DNA from: JAJDIA01 sp031555145
Lineage (GTDB): Bacteria; Bacteroidota; Bacteroidia; Bacteroidales; Tannerellaceae
NCBI GenBank assembly: GCA_031555145.1
Contig: JAVBUR010000130.1
Location: 1 to 28,717 of the forward strand
Length of the DNA: 28,717 nt
Direction: 5' to 3'
Position 1 is the first letter of the stretch, and each line of letters begins with the position of its first letter. This document shows positions 6,705-14,428 of this stretch, in pieces. Below the pieces are notes generated by a model that did not search any database, was not told where the DNA came from, and worked only from the letters and a program-made list of their open reading frames with translations. Both the position numbers and the translations under genes were made by a program.

Positions 6705-8480
6705 TTAATCCAGTTTCAAATTAAATTCTTCCCGGAGTTTATCGATGGCGGGGTTAACCGACCGGAGATATTCATATCGCTCTACGGCTGTATATGCCCG
6801 CTTCTTTTCATTCGTTTCATCGATGCGGATATGCATCTGGATGCGGGTATTCTTTAACTGCGCACGTAACCAGGTCAGGATTTCTGTGGCATTCTCCGTC
6901 AATTCATTTTCCTGGCCGGGATTATGGACAGCGACTTCAAAGGCATAATCCTGCTTCAACATGGGTTTGTTATTTATCATCGCATTCTTGAGGTAGACTT
7001 TATCCGTCAGATCGTCAGCAAAGGCATCCCATAAACGGAGGAGATCGGCCGCCTGAAAGGGAGCCGCTATATCTGCTGTCGGAAGAGCGGCTGCTGTCGC
7101 CTCTTCTTCCTTCACACCGGTCATAGCCCTGATGGAGGTACTGATAGGTTTGCGCACATTCTTCTTTGCATCCGGCGTGGTCGAACGAGACGATGCATCC
7201 GGACCTACAGTGGTGATACGCGACGGAGAGCCTGAGGCAGTGCTTTGCCTGTCAGGCATGGATACCGTACCGGAAGAAGAGGGCTTGGCTACAGGCGGCG
7301 CCATTACCGAAGGGGCTACCGGATCAGCCGCCGGGATGGCCTCAATTATCCTTTTTTTTTTTGATTCGTCTTCCGCAGAAGTCGAAGAAATAGTTAATTG
7401 GCAGAGTTGGATCAACGTCAGTTCTAATAGCAACCGCTTATTTCGACTCACGCGGTAGTTCAGGTCACACTGGTTGGCCAGGTCGATCGCCCGGAACAGG
7501 AAAGGATCCGAACAGCGCTTCGCCATTTCCAGGTACCTGTCACGAATGGAAGATCCCACTTCGAACAATACCAACGTAGATGCATCCTTACACACCAGCA
7601 GATCTCGGAAATGGCCTGCTAAACCGGTAATGATATTCTGCCCGTCAAAGCCCTTACTTAATATTTCGTTCAATATTAACACAGCAACCCGTACATTACC
7701 GGCCAATATGGCGTCGGTCAGGCGGAAGTAGTATTCATAATCCAGTACATTCAGGTTGTCGATCACCGCCTGGTAGGTAATATGCCCATTGGTAAAGCTT
7801 GCGACCTGGTCGAATACAGACAACGCATCACGCATACCTCCGTCTGCCTTCTGTGCGATCACATTCAGCGCTTCGGCTTCGGCCGTCATCCCTTCACAGG
7901 AAGCCACATATTGCAAGTGCTCCACCGTATCAGCAATGGATATACGCGAGAAATCGTAAATCTGACAACGCGACAGGATGGTGGTCAGCACCTTATGCTT
8001 CTCTGTCGTAGCCAGGATAAAGAGGGCATGATGGGGAGGCTCTTCCAATGTTTTCAGGAATGCATTGAAAGCTGCCGTACTCAGCATATGTACCTCATCG
8101 ATGATAAACACCTTGTACTTTCCGATAGCCGGCGGGATACGTACCTGGTCGATCAGCGAACGGATATCGTCAACCGAATTGTTCGAAGCGGCATCCAGTT
8201 CATGTATATTATAAGAGCGCTGTTCGTTAAACGCCTGGCACGACTCGCAGGCATTGCAGGCTTCACCGTCGGCCGTCGGCTGAAGGCAGTTGATCGTTTT
8301 GGCGAAGATACGTGCACAGGAAGTCTTTCCCACCCCACGCGGACCACAAAACAGATAGGCGTGCGCCAACTTGTTATTATGGATCGCATTCTTCAATGTG
8401 ACTGTAAGAGACTTCTGCCCCACAACCGACTGGAAGGTGGACGGACGGTATTTCCTTGCCGAAACAATATAGTTATCCAT
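6705..8480 (-). CDS. dnaX: DNA polymerase III subunit gamma/tau
   Basis: DnaX is the ATPase of the clamp loader that places the sliding clamp on DNA; tau also tethers the polymerase. The 591-residue product has Walker A GPRGVGKT at 46-53, zinc-binding C65, C75, C78 and C81, Walker B DEVH at 128-131 and the SRC motif at 170-172. The variable tau-specific part (Ala/Pro/Ser/Thr-rich linker and C-terminal domain) follows residue ~370. The frame is open upstream to 8561, but the conserved N-terminus MDNYIVSARKYRP starts at 8480, and the promoter lies between. An 11-A run at Ser373-Arg377 is a probable frameshift or slippage site that would yield a short gamma form. Confidence 0.97.
   Translation of the reverse strand: MDNYIVSARKYRPSTFQSVVGQKSLTVTLKNAIHNNKLAHAYLFCGPRGVGKTSCARIFAKTINCLQPTADGEACNACESCQAFNEQRSYNIHELDAASNNSVDDIRSLIDQVRIPPAIGKYKVFIIDEVHMLSTAAFNAFLKTLEEPPHHALFILATTEKHKVLTTILSRCQIYDFSRISIADTVEHLQYVASCEGMTAEAEALNVIAQKADGGMRDALSVFDQVASFTNGHITYQAVIDNLNVLDYEYYFRLTDAILAGNVRVAVLILNEILSKGFDGQNIITGLAGHFRDLLVCKDASTLVLFEVGSSIRDRYLEMAKRCSDPFLFRAIDLANQCDLNYRVSRNKRLLLELTLIQLCQLTISSTSAEDESKKKRIIEAIPAADPVAPSVMAPPVAKPSSSGTVSMPDRQSTASGSPSRITTVGPDASSRSTTPDAKKNVRKPISTSIRAMTGVKEEEATAAALPTADIAAPFQAADLLRLWDAFADDLTDKVYLKNAMINNKPMLKQDYAFEVAVHNPGQENELTENATEILTWLRAQLKNTRIQMHIRIDETNEKKRAYTAVERYEYLRSVNPAIDKLREEFNLKLD
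7352..7362 (-). other. A11 slippery run in dnaX, likely tau/gamma switch
   Basis: On the coding strand eleven A residues are followed by GG, read in frame as TCA-AAA-AAA-AAA-AGG (Ser373 to Arg377). One extra A, or a -1 shift, leads to a TGA after K-K-K-K-D-N. One lost A, or a +1 shift, leads to a TAA after K-K-K-G. Both give a product of 377-379 residues that ends where domain III of the clamp-loader core ends in the E. coli protein. Thermus dnaX uses an A9 run in this way. Confidence 0.65.
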
Positions 8481-8503
8481 GCTTTTCTTTTTTATCAGGC
8501 ACA

Positions 8504-8511
8504 CAAAGATA
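8504..8511 (-). promoter_or_regulatory. dnaX promoter, -7 box TATCTTTG
   Basis: The minus strand reads TATCTTTG, an exact TAnnTTTG match 23 bp upstream of the dnaX ATG at 8480. It lies upstream of the chosen start and inside the longer open frame, so it supports the shorter protein. It is 16 bp from the divergent -7 box of the next gene. Confidence 0.6.
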
Positions 8512-8527
8512 TGTAAAATATTTCGTT

Positions 8528-8535
8528 TATATTTG
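8528..8535 (+). promoter_or_regulatory. Promoter of the FtsB/DivIC-like gene, -7 box TATATTTG
   Basis: TATATTTG is an exact match to TAnnTTTG, 19 bp before the ATG at 8555. The dnaX promoter faces the other way within the same 75-bp gap, so the two probably compete for polymerase. Confidence 0.6.
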
Positions 8536-8554
8536 CAAAAAATGATCCTTACCC

Positions 8555-8860
8555 ATGTCACGCATCAAAGATTTTTATAACAAGTATTTATCCTGGATAA
8601 ATGCCTATTGGCTTGTAGCGATCGGCTTCGTTGCCCTTACCTTCATTGCAGGCGACAGTAGCTTGTACCAACGGTATAAGTACGACGAGAAAATCCGTAG
8701 CCTGGAAAAGGAGATTAAATTCTACGAAAACGAGATCGAGACCAATACCCAAAAGCTGAATGCCCTGCATACCGATAAGGACGGACTCGAACGTTTTGCC
8801 CGCGAAGAATATTACATGAAAAGAGCGGACGAAGACGTATTCATCATCAAAAACAAATAA
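8555..8860 (+). CDS. FtsB/DivIC-like septum formation initiator
   Basis: This 101-residue protein has a short cytoplasmic N-terminus, one membrane segment (about residues 17-33) and a periplasmic coiled coil (about 43-75). It ends with the GLERFAREEYYMKRADEDVF motif typical of the FtsB/DivIC family. In other bacteria these proteins form a complex with FtsL and FtsQ/DivIB that signals septal peptidoglycan synthesis. It is divergent from dnaX and is followed without a gap by a small membrane protein gene, so the two are co-transcribed. The family is clear; whether to name it FtsB or DivIC is not decidable here. Confidence 0.9.
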   Translation: MSRIKDFYNKYLSWINAYWLVAIGFVALTFIAGDSSLYQRYKYDEKIRSLEKEIKFYENEIETNTQKLNALHTDKDGLERFAREEYYMKRADEDVFIIKNK

Positions 8861-9190
8861 ATGAACACCAAGGTCAGGACGATCATATTCTCCTGCTCAG
8901 CCCTTCTGTTGCTGGCAGGCGCCGTCTTACATTTTTCCCAAACAAGTGTTGCACCCTGGATATTTGCTGTCGGAACTGCCGGAGTAGCAGTGTCCTATCT
9001 CACCGTATCTACGAAAGATATGGGGTTCCGCACACGCCGTCTGCATCGCTACAATACGATGGCAAGTCTGTTGATGATCTTTGCTTCCGGCCTTATGTTT
9101 GCCGACCGCAAAGAATGGGTGATCTGCCTCACTATCGCCGCTTTGCTCCAGCTCTACACGGCATTTGTTACTCCCAAAGAAAAAGAATAA
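8861..9190 (+). CDS. Small multi-pass membrane protein of unknown function
   Basis: The start codon directly follows the stop of the FtsB/DivIC-like gene, so translation is probably coupled. The 109 residues contain about four hydrophobic segments (roughly 7-24, 31-46, 67-82 and 87-103). A basic loop with FRTRRLHRYN lies between the second and third. I recognise no characterised domain. Its fixed position behind a division gene suggests an inner-membrane role linked to envelope or division, but that is inference from context alone. A strong terminator follows. Confidence 0.8.
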   Translation: MNTKVRTIIFSCSALLLLAGAVLHFSQTSVAPWIFAVGTAGVAVSYLTVSTKDMGFRTRRLHRYNTMASLLMIFASGLMFADRKEWVICLTIAALLQLYTAFVTPKEKE

Positions 9191-9191
9191 G

Positions 9192-9233
9192 ATAAAAAAA
9201 GAGTTGCCCGTTTGGACAACTCTTTTTTTATCT
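9192..9233. terminator. Bidirectional terminator
   Basis: A 16-pair stem (9192-9207 with 9218-9233) begins with GATAAAAAAAGAGTTG, is capped by a small CC/GG-closed loop and ends in a seven-base T run. It serves the small membrane protein gene and the converging ompH-like gene. Confidence 0.9.
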
Positions 9234-9252
9234 TCTTTGCTCCTACCTTATT

Positions 9253-9861
9253 TTATTTGGCAGGGCTGGAATAATTCTTGTTCAGATATTGGATGAATTC
9301 GCCGGAGATATCATACATATCGGCAGCCCATAGGATGTTATCACCACCCGTATTACTGAATATCACCTGATACCCTTTTCCCTGATTGAATTCTTTCAGC
9401 TGAACAATGACTCTTTCGCGAAGTTGTTCGTTCATCTTCTGCTGTTCGGCCATCAACTCGTTGGCTGTACGGTTATCCAGGTCCTGCAATTCCTGATGTT
9501 TACGTGTCAGTCGTTGTTGTTCCTGTTCGGCTCTTTCACGGGTCAGGAATGCATTGTTTTCCAATTTGCGTTGGAAATCGGCTGCTTCTTTTTCCAATTC
9601 ACGCATCTGCTGACCAAGGTTAGCACGGGCATTTTCCTGCTTCTTCAATTGGATTTCGAACAGGTCTTTTGCATAATTGTAATTCTGTATCAGGGAATCG
9701 AGATTAACATAAGCAATAGGCATGCTTCCTTCAACAGCTCCTTCTACCGGAGAAAAAGATTTTGCTTCACCGGAGTCTTTCGAACCGGTAAAATGCAAAA
9801 TAAACAGGATCACCACAGCTACAGCTAGCACACCATTAATAATGTAGTTCACGTTCTTCAT
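9253..9861 (-). CDS. OmpH/Skp-family periplasmic chaperone
   Basis: The 202-residue protein has an N-terminal membrane segment (about residues 7-25) with no clear signal cleavage site, so it may stay anchored in the inner membrane. The family opening IAYVNLDSLIQNY follows, then a long charged coiled coil (about 65-150) rich in Glu, Gln, Lys and Arg. The C-terminal part has the conserved GYQVIFSNTGGDNILWA and ends with a YLNKNY helix. Skp proteins hold unfolded outer-membrane proteins in the periplasm. It lies 21 bp after a 73-residue membrane protein gene in the same direction, forming a two-gene unit, and is not next to bamA as in many bacteria. Confidence 0.93.
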   Translation of the reverse strand: MKNVNYIINGVLAVAVVILFILHFTGSKDSGEAKSFSPVEGAVEGSMPIAYVNLDSLIQNYNYAKDLFEIQLKKQENARANLGQQMRELEKEAADFQRKLENNAFLTRERAEQEQQRLTRKHQELQDLDNRTANELMAEQQKMNEQLRERVIVQLKEFNQGKGYQVIFSNTGGDNILWAADMYDISGEFIQYLNKNYSSPAK

Positions 9862-9882
9862 AAAATGTCTATTAGTCTTTGT

Positions 9883-10104
9883 TTAATTATCTATATCCTC
9901 TTTTAATCTTTCCTCCAGATTCTTCTGCTTCAACGCTTCGCGATGTTGCGTCTTTGCACAATGAATTCCCTTCTTTCCTAACGCTTTGTTACCTCCGATA
10001 TGGGTATTGGGGAACTCCCCGCCCTTTTTCAGTAACACTTTTACAGAAAGAAGCAGCGTACAAATAACAAGAATTATGACAGTTATTAAGTATGTTGTAA
10101 GCAT
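9883..10104 (-). CDS. Conserved small single-pass membrane protein
   Basis: This 73-residue protein has one N-terminal membrane segment (about residues 4-25). A polar tail follows with a compact block, GGEFPNTHIGGNKALGKKGI followed by HC, then AKTQHREA and a charged helix. I believe similar short proteins with this block occur across Bacteroidales, from memory and not from a search. A single cysteine and two histidines in the block could bind a metal or haem, but this is speculation. It is the first gene of a unit with the OmpH/Skp-like chaperone and has its own -7 box. No function can be given. Confidence 0.8.
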   Translation of the reverse strand: MLTTYLITVIILVICTLLLSVKVLLKKGGEFPNTHIGGNKALGKKGIHCAKTQHREALKQKNLEERLKEDIDN

Positions 10105-10112
10105 TTTCTCTA

Positions 10113-10120
10113 TATTTGTG
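10113..10120 (+). promoter_or_regulatory. Candidate upstream promoter for pepD, -7 box TATATTTG
   Basis: TATATTTG matches the consensus on the plus strand and would give a leader of about 125 bases before pepD. It faces the minus-strand box at 10127-10134. It could simply be the mirror half of that palindrome, so the assignment is weak. Confidence 0.3.
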
Positions 10121-10126
10121 GACGCA

Positions 10127-10134
10127 AATATAAG
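10127..10134 (-). promoter_or_regulatory. Promoter of the small membrane protein-ompH unit, -7 box TATATTTG
   Basis: The minus strand reads TATATTTG, 22 bp before the start codon at 10104. With the plus-strand copy at 10113-10120 it forms a perfect 8-bp inverted repeat with a 6-bp spacer. Confidence 0.6.
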
Positions 10135-10250
10135 AGTTTAAGTGATTCTAAAATAGCTTTTAGGTATTTTATTCTACTTTTTTTCAAGTTGATGCGATCT
10201 GAGAGCTATGTTATAACCTCTATACAACTATTTTAACACCGAATAACGAT

Positions 10251-11708
10251 ATGGAAATTACAAATTTGAAACCTGAAATCGTATGGAAGTTTTTCCACGA
10301 GATCACCCAAGTACCTCGTCCTTCAAAAAAAGAGGCGAAGATCATCCAATACCTGGAATCGTTCGCCGCCCGCTATAATGTCCAGATAAAGAAAGACAAT
10401 GCCGGCAACATCCTGATGTCTAAACCGGCTACTCCGGGATATGAGAACCTGCAGACGGTTATCCTTCAGTCGCACATGGACATGGTTTGCGAGAAGAACG
10501 GAGATAAAGTATTCAACTTCGACACCGATCCCATCCAGACACTGGTCGACGGCGACTGGCTGAAGGCTGACGGCACCACACTGGGTGCCGACAACGGTAT
10601 TGGTATGGCTGCCGAACTGGCTATCCTGGCTTCGGATAATCTGGAACACGGTCCGATCGAATGCCTCTTCACCGTAGACGAAGAAACCGGACTGACCGGC
10701 GCCAAGGAACTACAGGCCGGCTTTATGACCGGTGATATCCTGCTCAACCTCGACAGCGAAGACGAAGGCGAACTGTTTATCGGTTGTGCCGGCGGTATGG
10801 ATACACAAGCCGTATTCGGTTATGAACTGGTACCGACTTCGGAAGAACTGACTTACTTCCGCATTGATGTAAAAGGCCTGAACGGCGGTCACTCAGGAGG
10901 CGAAATACACAAGGGATTGGGTAATGCCAATAAGATCCTTGTCCGCTTTCTTTATCTGTTGAAGAAAAAACACGGATTCGTACTCAGTCAAATCAATGGA
11001 GGAAACCTCCGCAACGCCATCGCCCGCGAAGCCTATGCCGTAGTGGGTATCCACCCGTCCGACAAGGAAACGGTACGCGTGATGTTGAACCACTTCGCGG
11101 CTGATATCGAAAACGAATTGAAATACGTGGACCCGAAGGTACAGATCACCATGCAGTCGGTCGACCGTCCGGAATTCCGTATCGATCAGACCACGACAGA
11201 GAAACTGATCTACGCCCTCCATGCCTGTCCGCACGGCGTACGGGCCATGAGCCAGGATATCGAAGGCTTGGTAGAAACATCCACTAATCTGGCCTCTGTC
11301 AAAATGAAAGAAGACCAGAGCATCGTTGTCGGCACCAGCCAGCGCAGTTCGGTGGAGTCGAAGAAACGGGCGGTAGCCAATTCCGTAGCCTCCGTCTTCC
11401 TGTTGGCCGGAGCGCAAGTAACACACGGAGACGGTTACCCCGGATGGGCGCCGAATCCCAACTCAGCGATTTTGCAGACTGCCAAAGAGTCGTATATCCG
11501 CATCTTCAACAAGGAACCGAAGATCATGGCTATCCATGCCGGCCTGGAGTGTGGCCTGTTCCTTGAAAAGTATCCGCAACTGGATATGATCTCGTTCGGC
11601 CCGACACTGCGCGATGTGCATTCACCCAGCGAAAAGATAGAGATTAGCACTGTCGATATGTGGTGGAAACATTTGATTGATCTGTTAAAGCATATTCCGG
11701 CAAAATAA
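10251..11708 (+). CDS. pepD: Aminoacyl-histidine dipeptidase (M20C)
   Basis: PepD is a zinc dipeptidase of family M20C that cleaves dipeptides such as beta-Ala-His (carnosine) and other X-His substrates. The metal and catalytic residues are visible: H75 and D77 in QSHMDMVC, D114 in LGADNGIGMA, the DEETG pair E144/E145, D173 in LNLDSED, and a C-terminal His in IHAGLECG. The lid domain opens with LNGGHSGGEI. The 485-residue length is usual and there is no signal peptide, so it is cytoplasmic. It is probably transcribed alone, since a strong hairpin follows its stop codon. Confidence 0.95.
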   Translation: MEITNLKPEIVWKFFHEITQVPRPSKKEAKIIQYLESFAARYNVQIKKDNAGNILMSKPATPGYENLQTVILQSHMDMVCEKNGDKVFNFDTDPIQTLVDGDWLKADGTTLGADNGIGMAAELAILASDNLEHGPIECLFTVDEETGLTGAKELQAGFMTGDILLNLDSEDEGELFIGCAGGMDTQAVFGYELVPTSEELTYFRIDVKGLNGGHSGGEIHKGLGNANKILVRFLYLLKKKHGFVLSQINGGNLRNAIAREAYAVVGIHPSDKETVRVMLNHFAADIENELKYVDPKVQITMQSVDRPEFRIDQTTTEKLIYALHACPHGVRAMSQDIEGLVETSTNLASVKMKEDQSIVVGTSQRSSVESKKRAVANSVASVFLLAGAQVTHGDGYPGWAPNPNSAILQTAKESYIRIFNKEPKIMAIHAGLECGLFLEKYPQLDMISFGPTLRDVHSPSEKIEISTVDMWWKHLIDLLKHIPAK

Positions 11709-11728
11709 ATCGCCTATGCGTACGTTAT

Positions 11729-11767
11729 AAAAAGAGGATCAGCCACCAAAGGCTTTTCCTCTTTTTT
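11729..11767 (+). terminator. Terminator after pepD, or attenuator before the lipoprotein gene
   Basis: A ten-pair stem (11729-11738 with 11757-11766), a 2x2 internal loop and an inner AGCC/GGCT stem are followed by a T run. The hairpin ends about 11 bp before the next start codon at 11778, so it separates pepD from that gene and lies where the promoter or leader of that gene would be. Confidence 0.8.
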
Positions 11768-11777
11768 AGTTTAGCAG

Positions 11778-13253
11778 ATGAACCGGATCACCCGTTTTCT
11801 TATTCCTCTCTTCGTTATCTTATGTGTGTCGTTTCCGGCATGCAATGAGATGGACGACAATTACTCGTCTAATCCCGACTACCGGCTGAGCTTCTCTGCC
11901 GATACACTTTCATTCGATACCATATTTAGCACCATAGGCTCCACTACCCGGCAATTTATGATCTACAACACGCATAAAGAACCTTTGAATATGGAACTGA
12001 TCCGGTTGGGCAGCAACGGCAGTTCCGGATTCCGCATCAATGTAGACGGACGGAAAGGCACGACATTCGACAATGTCGGCATACTGGCGAAAGACAGCAT
12101 GTATGTCTTTGTCGAAGTGACCGTCAACCCCAACGATAATAATCAGCCGATGCTGATACAAGACTCCGTCATCTTCCTGGTAAACGGTCGCGAACAAGTC
12201 GTGCTACTGGAGGCCTACGGACAGGATGTACACCTGTATAAAGGAGGCTATACCCTCACGGCTGACACCTACCTGCCTGCCGATCGGCCCTATTTGATCT
12301 ACGATAGCCTGGTAATCAACAAAGGCGTCACCGTCACACTGGAGCAAGGCGCCGGCTTCTATTTTCATAGTAAAGCCAATCTGATCGTACACGGTACGCT
12401 GAACGCGCCGGGCACGTTGGAGGCTCCTATCATCTTCCGCGGCGACCGCCTGGATGATATGATAGCCGGTGTATTGCCTTACGACCGCACCCCGGCACAG
12501 TGGGGAGGAATTGTCTTCACTGCCGATAGCTATAACAATGCCTTCGACCATGTCATTGTACGCAATGGTACTAACGGGCTTACCTTCCGTCCCTCCGATC
12601 CGTCGCAGGTGAAGATGACATTGAATAACTCGCAGATCACGAATATGGACGGTACCCTCTTCAAAGCAGCCAACTGCCGGATGGATATTGCCAACACGGA
12701 ATTCAGCAATGCCACCTACGACCTGGTTCTTCTACAGGGTGGCGACTACCACTTCACACAATGTACGCTGGCGAATCAGATGACATTCAGAAGTCGCAAT
12801 GACTCGACCTATACATTACAAATAACCAGCACCTTGCCGGATGGACAAAACGGGACGCTGAATGCACGGTTTGACAATTGCCTCATCGACGGCAACCACT
12901 CCGCCTGGGAGAATCGAAACACATTCGGTGAATTCTACCTCGACGAGCCGGGCTTTGGCGCCACCTACCTGTTCAACCATTGCGTGATGAAGATGAAAGA
13001 AACAACGGGCGAACAATACACCTCCGTCACCTTCGTTACTAAAAGCCCTACTTACCGCAAACTGGGAGGAAGGGATAACAAATACGTGTATGACTTCCGA
13101 TTGAATTCGCCCACGGAGGCCGGTGTAGGGATGGCCGACCCGGCTATCGCCGCCGAGTACCCGATCGACCGGTATGGCGTGAATCGCCTCACCAGTCCGG
13201 ACGGACCTACCATCGGCGCTTACGAGTATGTACCGGAAGAAGAAGAAAAGTAG
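11778..13253 (+). CDS. Right-handed beta-helix surface lipoprotein
   Basis: The N-terminus has a lipoprotein signal with lipobox SFPAC (Cys22). The next residues, NEMDD, are acidic like the lipoprotein export signals of Bacteroidetes, which suggests display on the cell surface. An N-terminal beta domain (about 35-155) is followed by a repetitive beta-helix region (about 165-440) with turns such as VIVRNGTNGLTF and NSQITNMDGTLFKAANCRM. It ends with DRYGV-R-PDGPTIGAYEY, a close common in Bacteroidales parallel beta-helix proteins. Such folds often bind or cut polysaccharides, but no lyase catalytic motif is evident. The next gene, a secreted EEP hydrolase, begins 36 bp downstream in the same direction, so they likely form an operon. 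Confidence 0.85.
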   Translation: MNRITRFLIPLFVILCVSFPACNEMDDNYSSNPDYRLSFSADTLSFDTIFSTIGSTTRQFMIYNTHKEPLNMELIRLGSNGSSGFRINVDGRKGTTFDNVGILAKDSMYVFVEVTVNPNDNNQPMLIQDSVIFLVNGREQVVLLEAYGQDVHLYKGGYTLTADTYLPADRPYLIYDSLVINKGVTVTLEQGAGFYFHSKANLIVHGTLNAPGTLEAPIIFRGDRLDDMIAGVLPYDRTPAQWGGIVFTADSYNNAFDHVIVRNGTNGLTFRPSDPSQVKMTLNNSQITNMDGTLFKAANCRMDIANTEFSNATYDLVLLQGGDYHFTQCTLANQMTFRSRNDSTYTLQITSTLPDGQNGTLNARFDNCLIDGNHSAWENRNTFGEFYLDEPGFGATYLFNHCVMKMKETTGEQYTSVTFVTKSPTYRKLGGRDNKYVYDFRLNSPTEAGVGMADPAIAAEYPIDRYGVNRLTSPDGPTIGAYEYVPEEEEK

Positions 13254-13289
13254 GCTGCCTTCCCACGAACATTCCAACCGCCTGTTACT

Positions 13290-14375
13290 ATGAAATTCAT
13301 CCTGTTCCTGTCATGCCTGTTCTGCCTCCCATCTGCCCATGCACAGCAGGAAGACACTATTCGTTCGCTCTGGTACAACGTAGAAAATCTTTTCCATTTC
13401 GAAGATGATCCGGAGACCGACGACAACGAATTCCTTCCTTCCGGCAACCGGCATTGGACGCCGGGCCGTTATTACCATAAACTCCGCCAGTTGGCACGCG
13501 TAATCACAGCGGCCGGCGAATGGGATACCCCCGCACTTGTCGGACTTTGTGAGGTGGAAAATGATTCCGTCGTCGCCCATCTGCTCCACCGTACCCCGTT
13601 ACGTCGCCAGCAATACCGTTATTGCATGGGCAACAGCGCAGACCCTCGTGGCATCCGGACAGCCCTACTCTATCAACGTGACCGCTTTGCCCTCCTGGGG
13701 CATACCTCCATTCCTATCCGGAGCACGGGCAAACGCCGGAAACTTTCCCGCGACATCCTGCATGCCTGGGGAAGGATAGCCAACGGTGACACGCTGGATA
13801 TCATGCTCTGCCATTTCCCTTCCCGCTACGGGGGCGAGAAAGAAACAGAAGCAAGTCGTACCGACGCCGCACGTACGCTCCGCGTCTTGTGTGACTCCTT
13901 GCATCACGAACGGAAAACGCCTCAACTTCTGCTTATGGGTGACTTCAACGATACCCCCGATGACGCAAGCATCCGGGAAATACTCCGGGCCGCTCCCTTA
14001 CCAACGATGGCCGCTATTGCTCCGGCAACCGGCATTGTCGCTTCGACCTCCGGGGGAGCTGCTTCGCCAGATAGCCTTACCCTATATAATATGTTCGCAT
14101 CCCCTACTACGCTCGCCTATCCGGGTAGCCATAAATACCAGGGGGAATGGAGCCAGCTCGACCAGATGATTATCTGTGACGGGCTGGCCGACCCCTCCCA
14201 TACAATGTACCTGTTGCCCGGTTCAGCCCGCCTCTTCTGTCCCGCTTTCCTGCTAACAAACGATAAAACCTGGCGAGGCGTCCGTCCCAAGCGTACATAT
14301 TACGGCTATACCTACGAAGGCGGCTTCAGCGATCATTTGCCGCTGGTAGCCGATTGGGTGATCCGCATTCCCTAA
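13290..14375 (+). CDS. Secreted endonuclease/exonuclease/phosphatase-fold hydrolase
   Basis: This 361-residue protein has a cleavable signal peptide (likely cut after Ala18 in SAHA/QQ) and one EEP domain. Visible active-site residues are N30 and E32 in WYNVENLF, E88/E90 in GLCEVEN, H175 in CHFPSRYGG, D218 and N220 in GDFNDTP, and D348/H349 in SDHLPL. The family cuts phosphodiester or phosphomonoester bonds with Mg2+. The CHFPSRYGG and WYNVENLF forms recall secreted or periplasmic nucleases of Bacteroidetes, so scavenging of DNA or nucleotides is plausible but not proven. It follows the beta-helix lipoprotein gene and ends just before a small hairpin. Confidence 0.9.
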   Translation: MKFILFLSCLFCLPSAHAQQEDTIRSLWYNVENLFHFEDDPETDDNEFLPSGNRHWTPGRYYHKLRQLARVITAAGEWDTPALVGLCEVENDSVVAHLLHRTPLRRQQYRYCMGNSADPRGIRTALLYQRDRFALLGHTSIPIRSTGKRRKLSRDILHAWGRIANGDTLDIMLCHFPSRYGGEKETEASRTDAARTLRVLCDSLHHERKTPQLLLMGDFNDTPDDASIREILRAAPLPTMAAIAPATGIVASTSGGAASPDSLTLYNMFASPTTLAYPGSHKYQGEWSQLDQMIICDGLADPSHTMYLLPGSARLFCPAFLLTNDKTWRGVRPKRTYYGYTYEGGFSDHLPLVADWVIRIP

Positions 14376-14379
14376 AACA

Positions 14380-14406
14380 AAACAGGCGGCCAATGGCCAC
14401 CTGTTT
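14380..14406. terminator. Short hairpin between converging genes
   Basis: AAACAGG pairs with CCTGTTT, and after one mismatch GGCC pairs with GGCC around a three-base loop. The T tail is short, so it is a modest terminator shared by the EEP gene and the converging putA-like gene. Confidence 0.6.
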
Positions 14407-14428
14407 CCCTAATCATACTAAACGTCTA

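Noticed and set aside
7782..8516. 244-residue open frame opposite dnaX
   Set aside because: It lies fully antisense to the conserved ATPase core of DnaX and has no motif of its own.
8481..8561. Longer N-terminus for dnaX
   Set aside because: The added residues are not family-like, the promoter lies inside this stretch, and it would overlap the divergent ftsB-like start.
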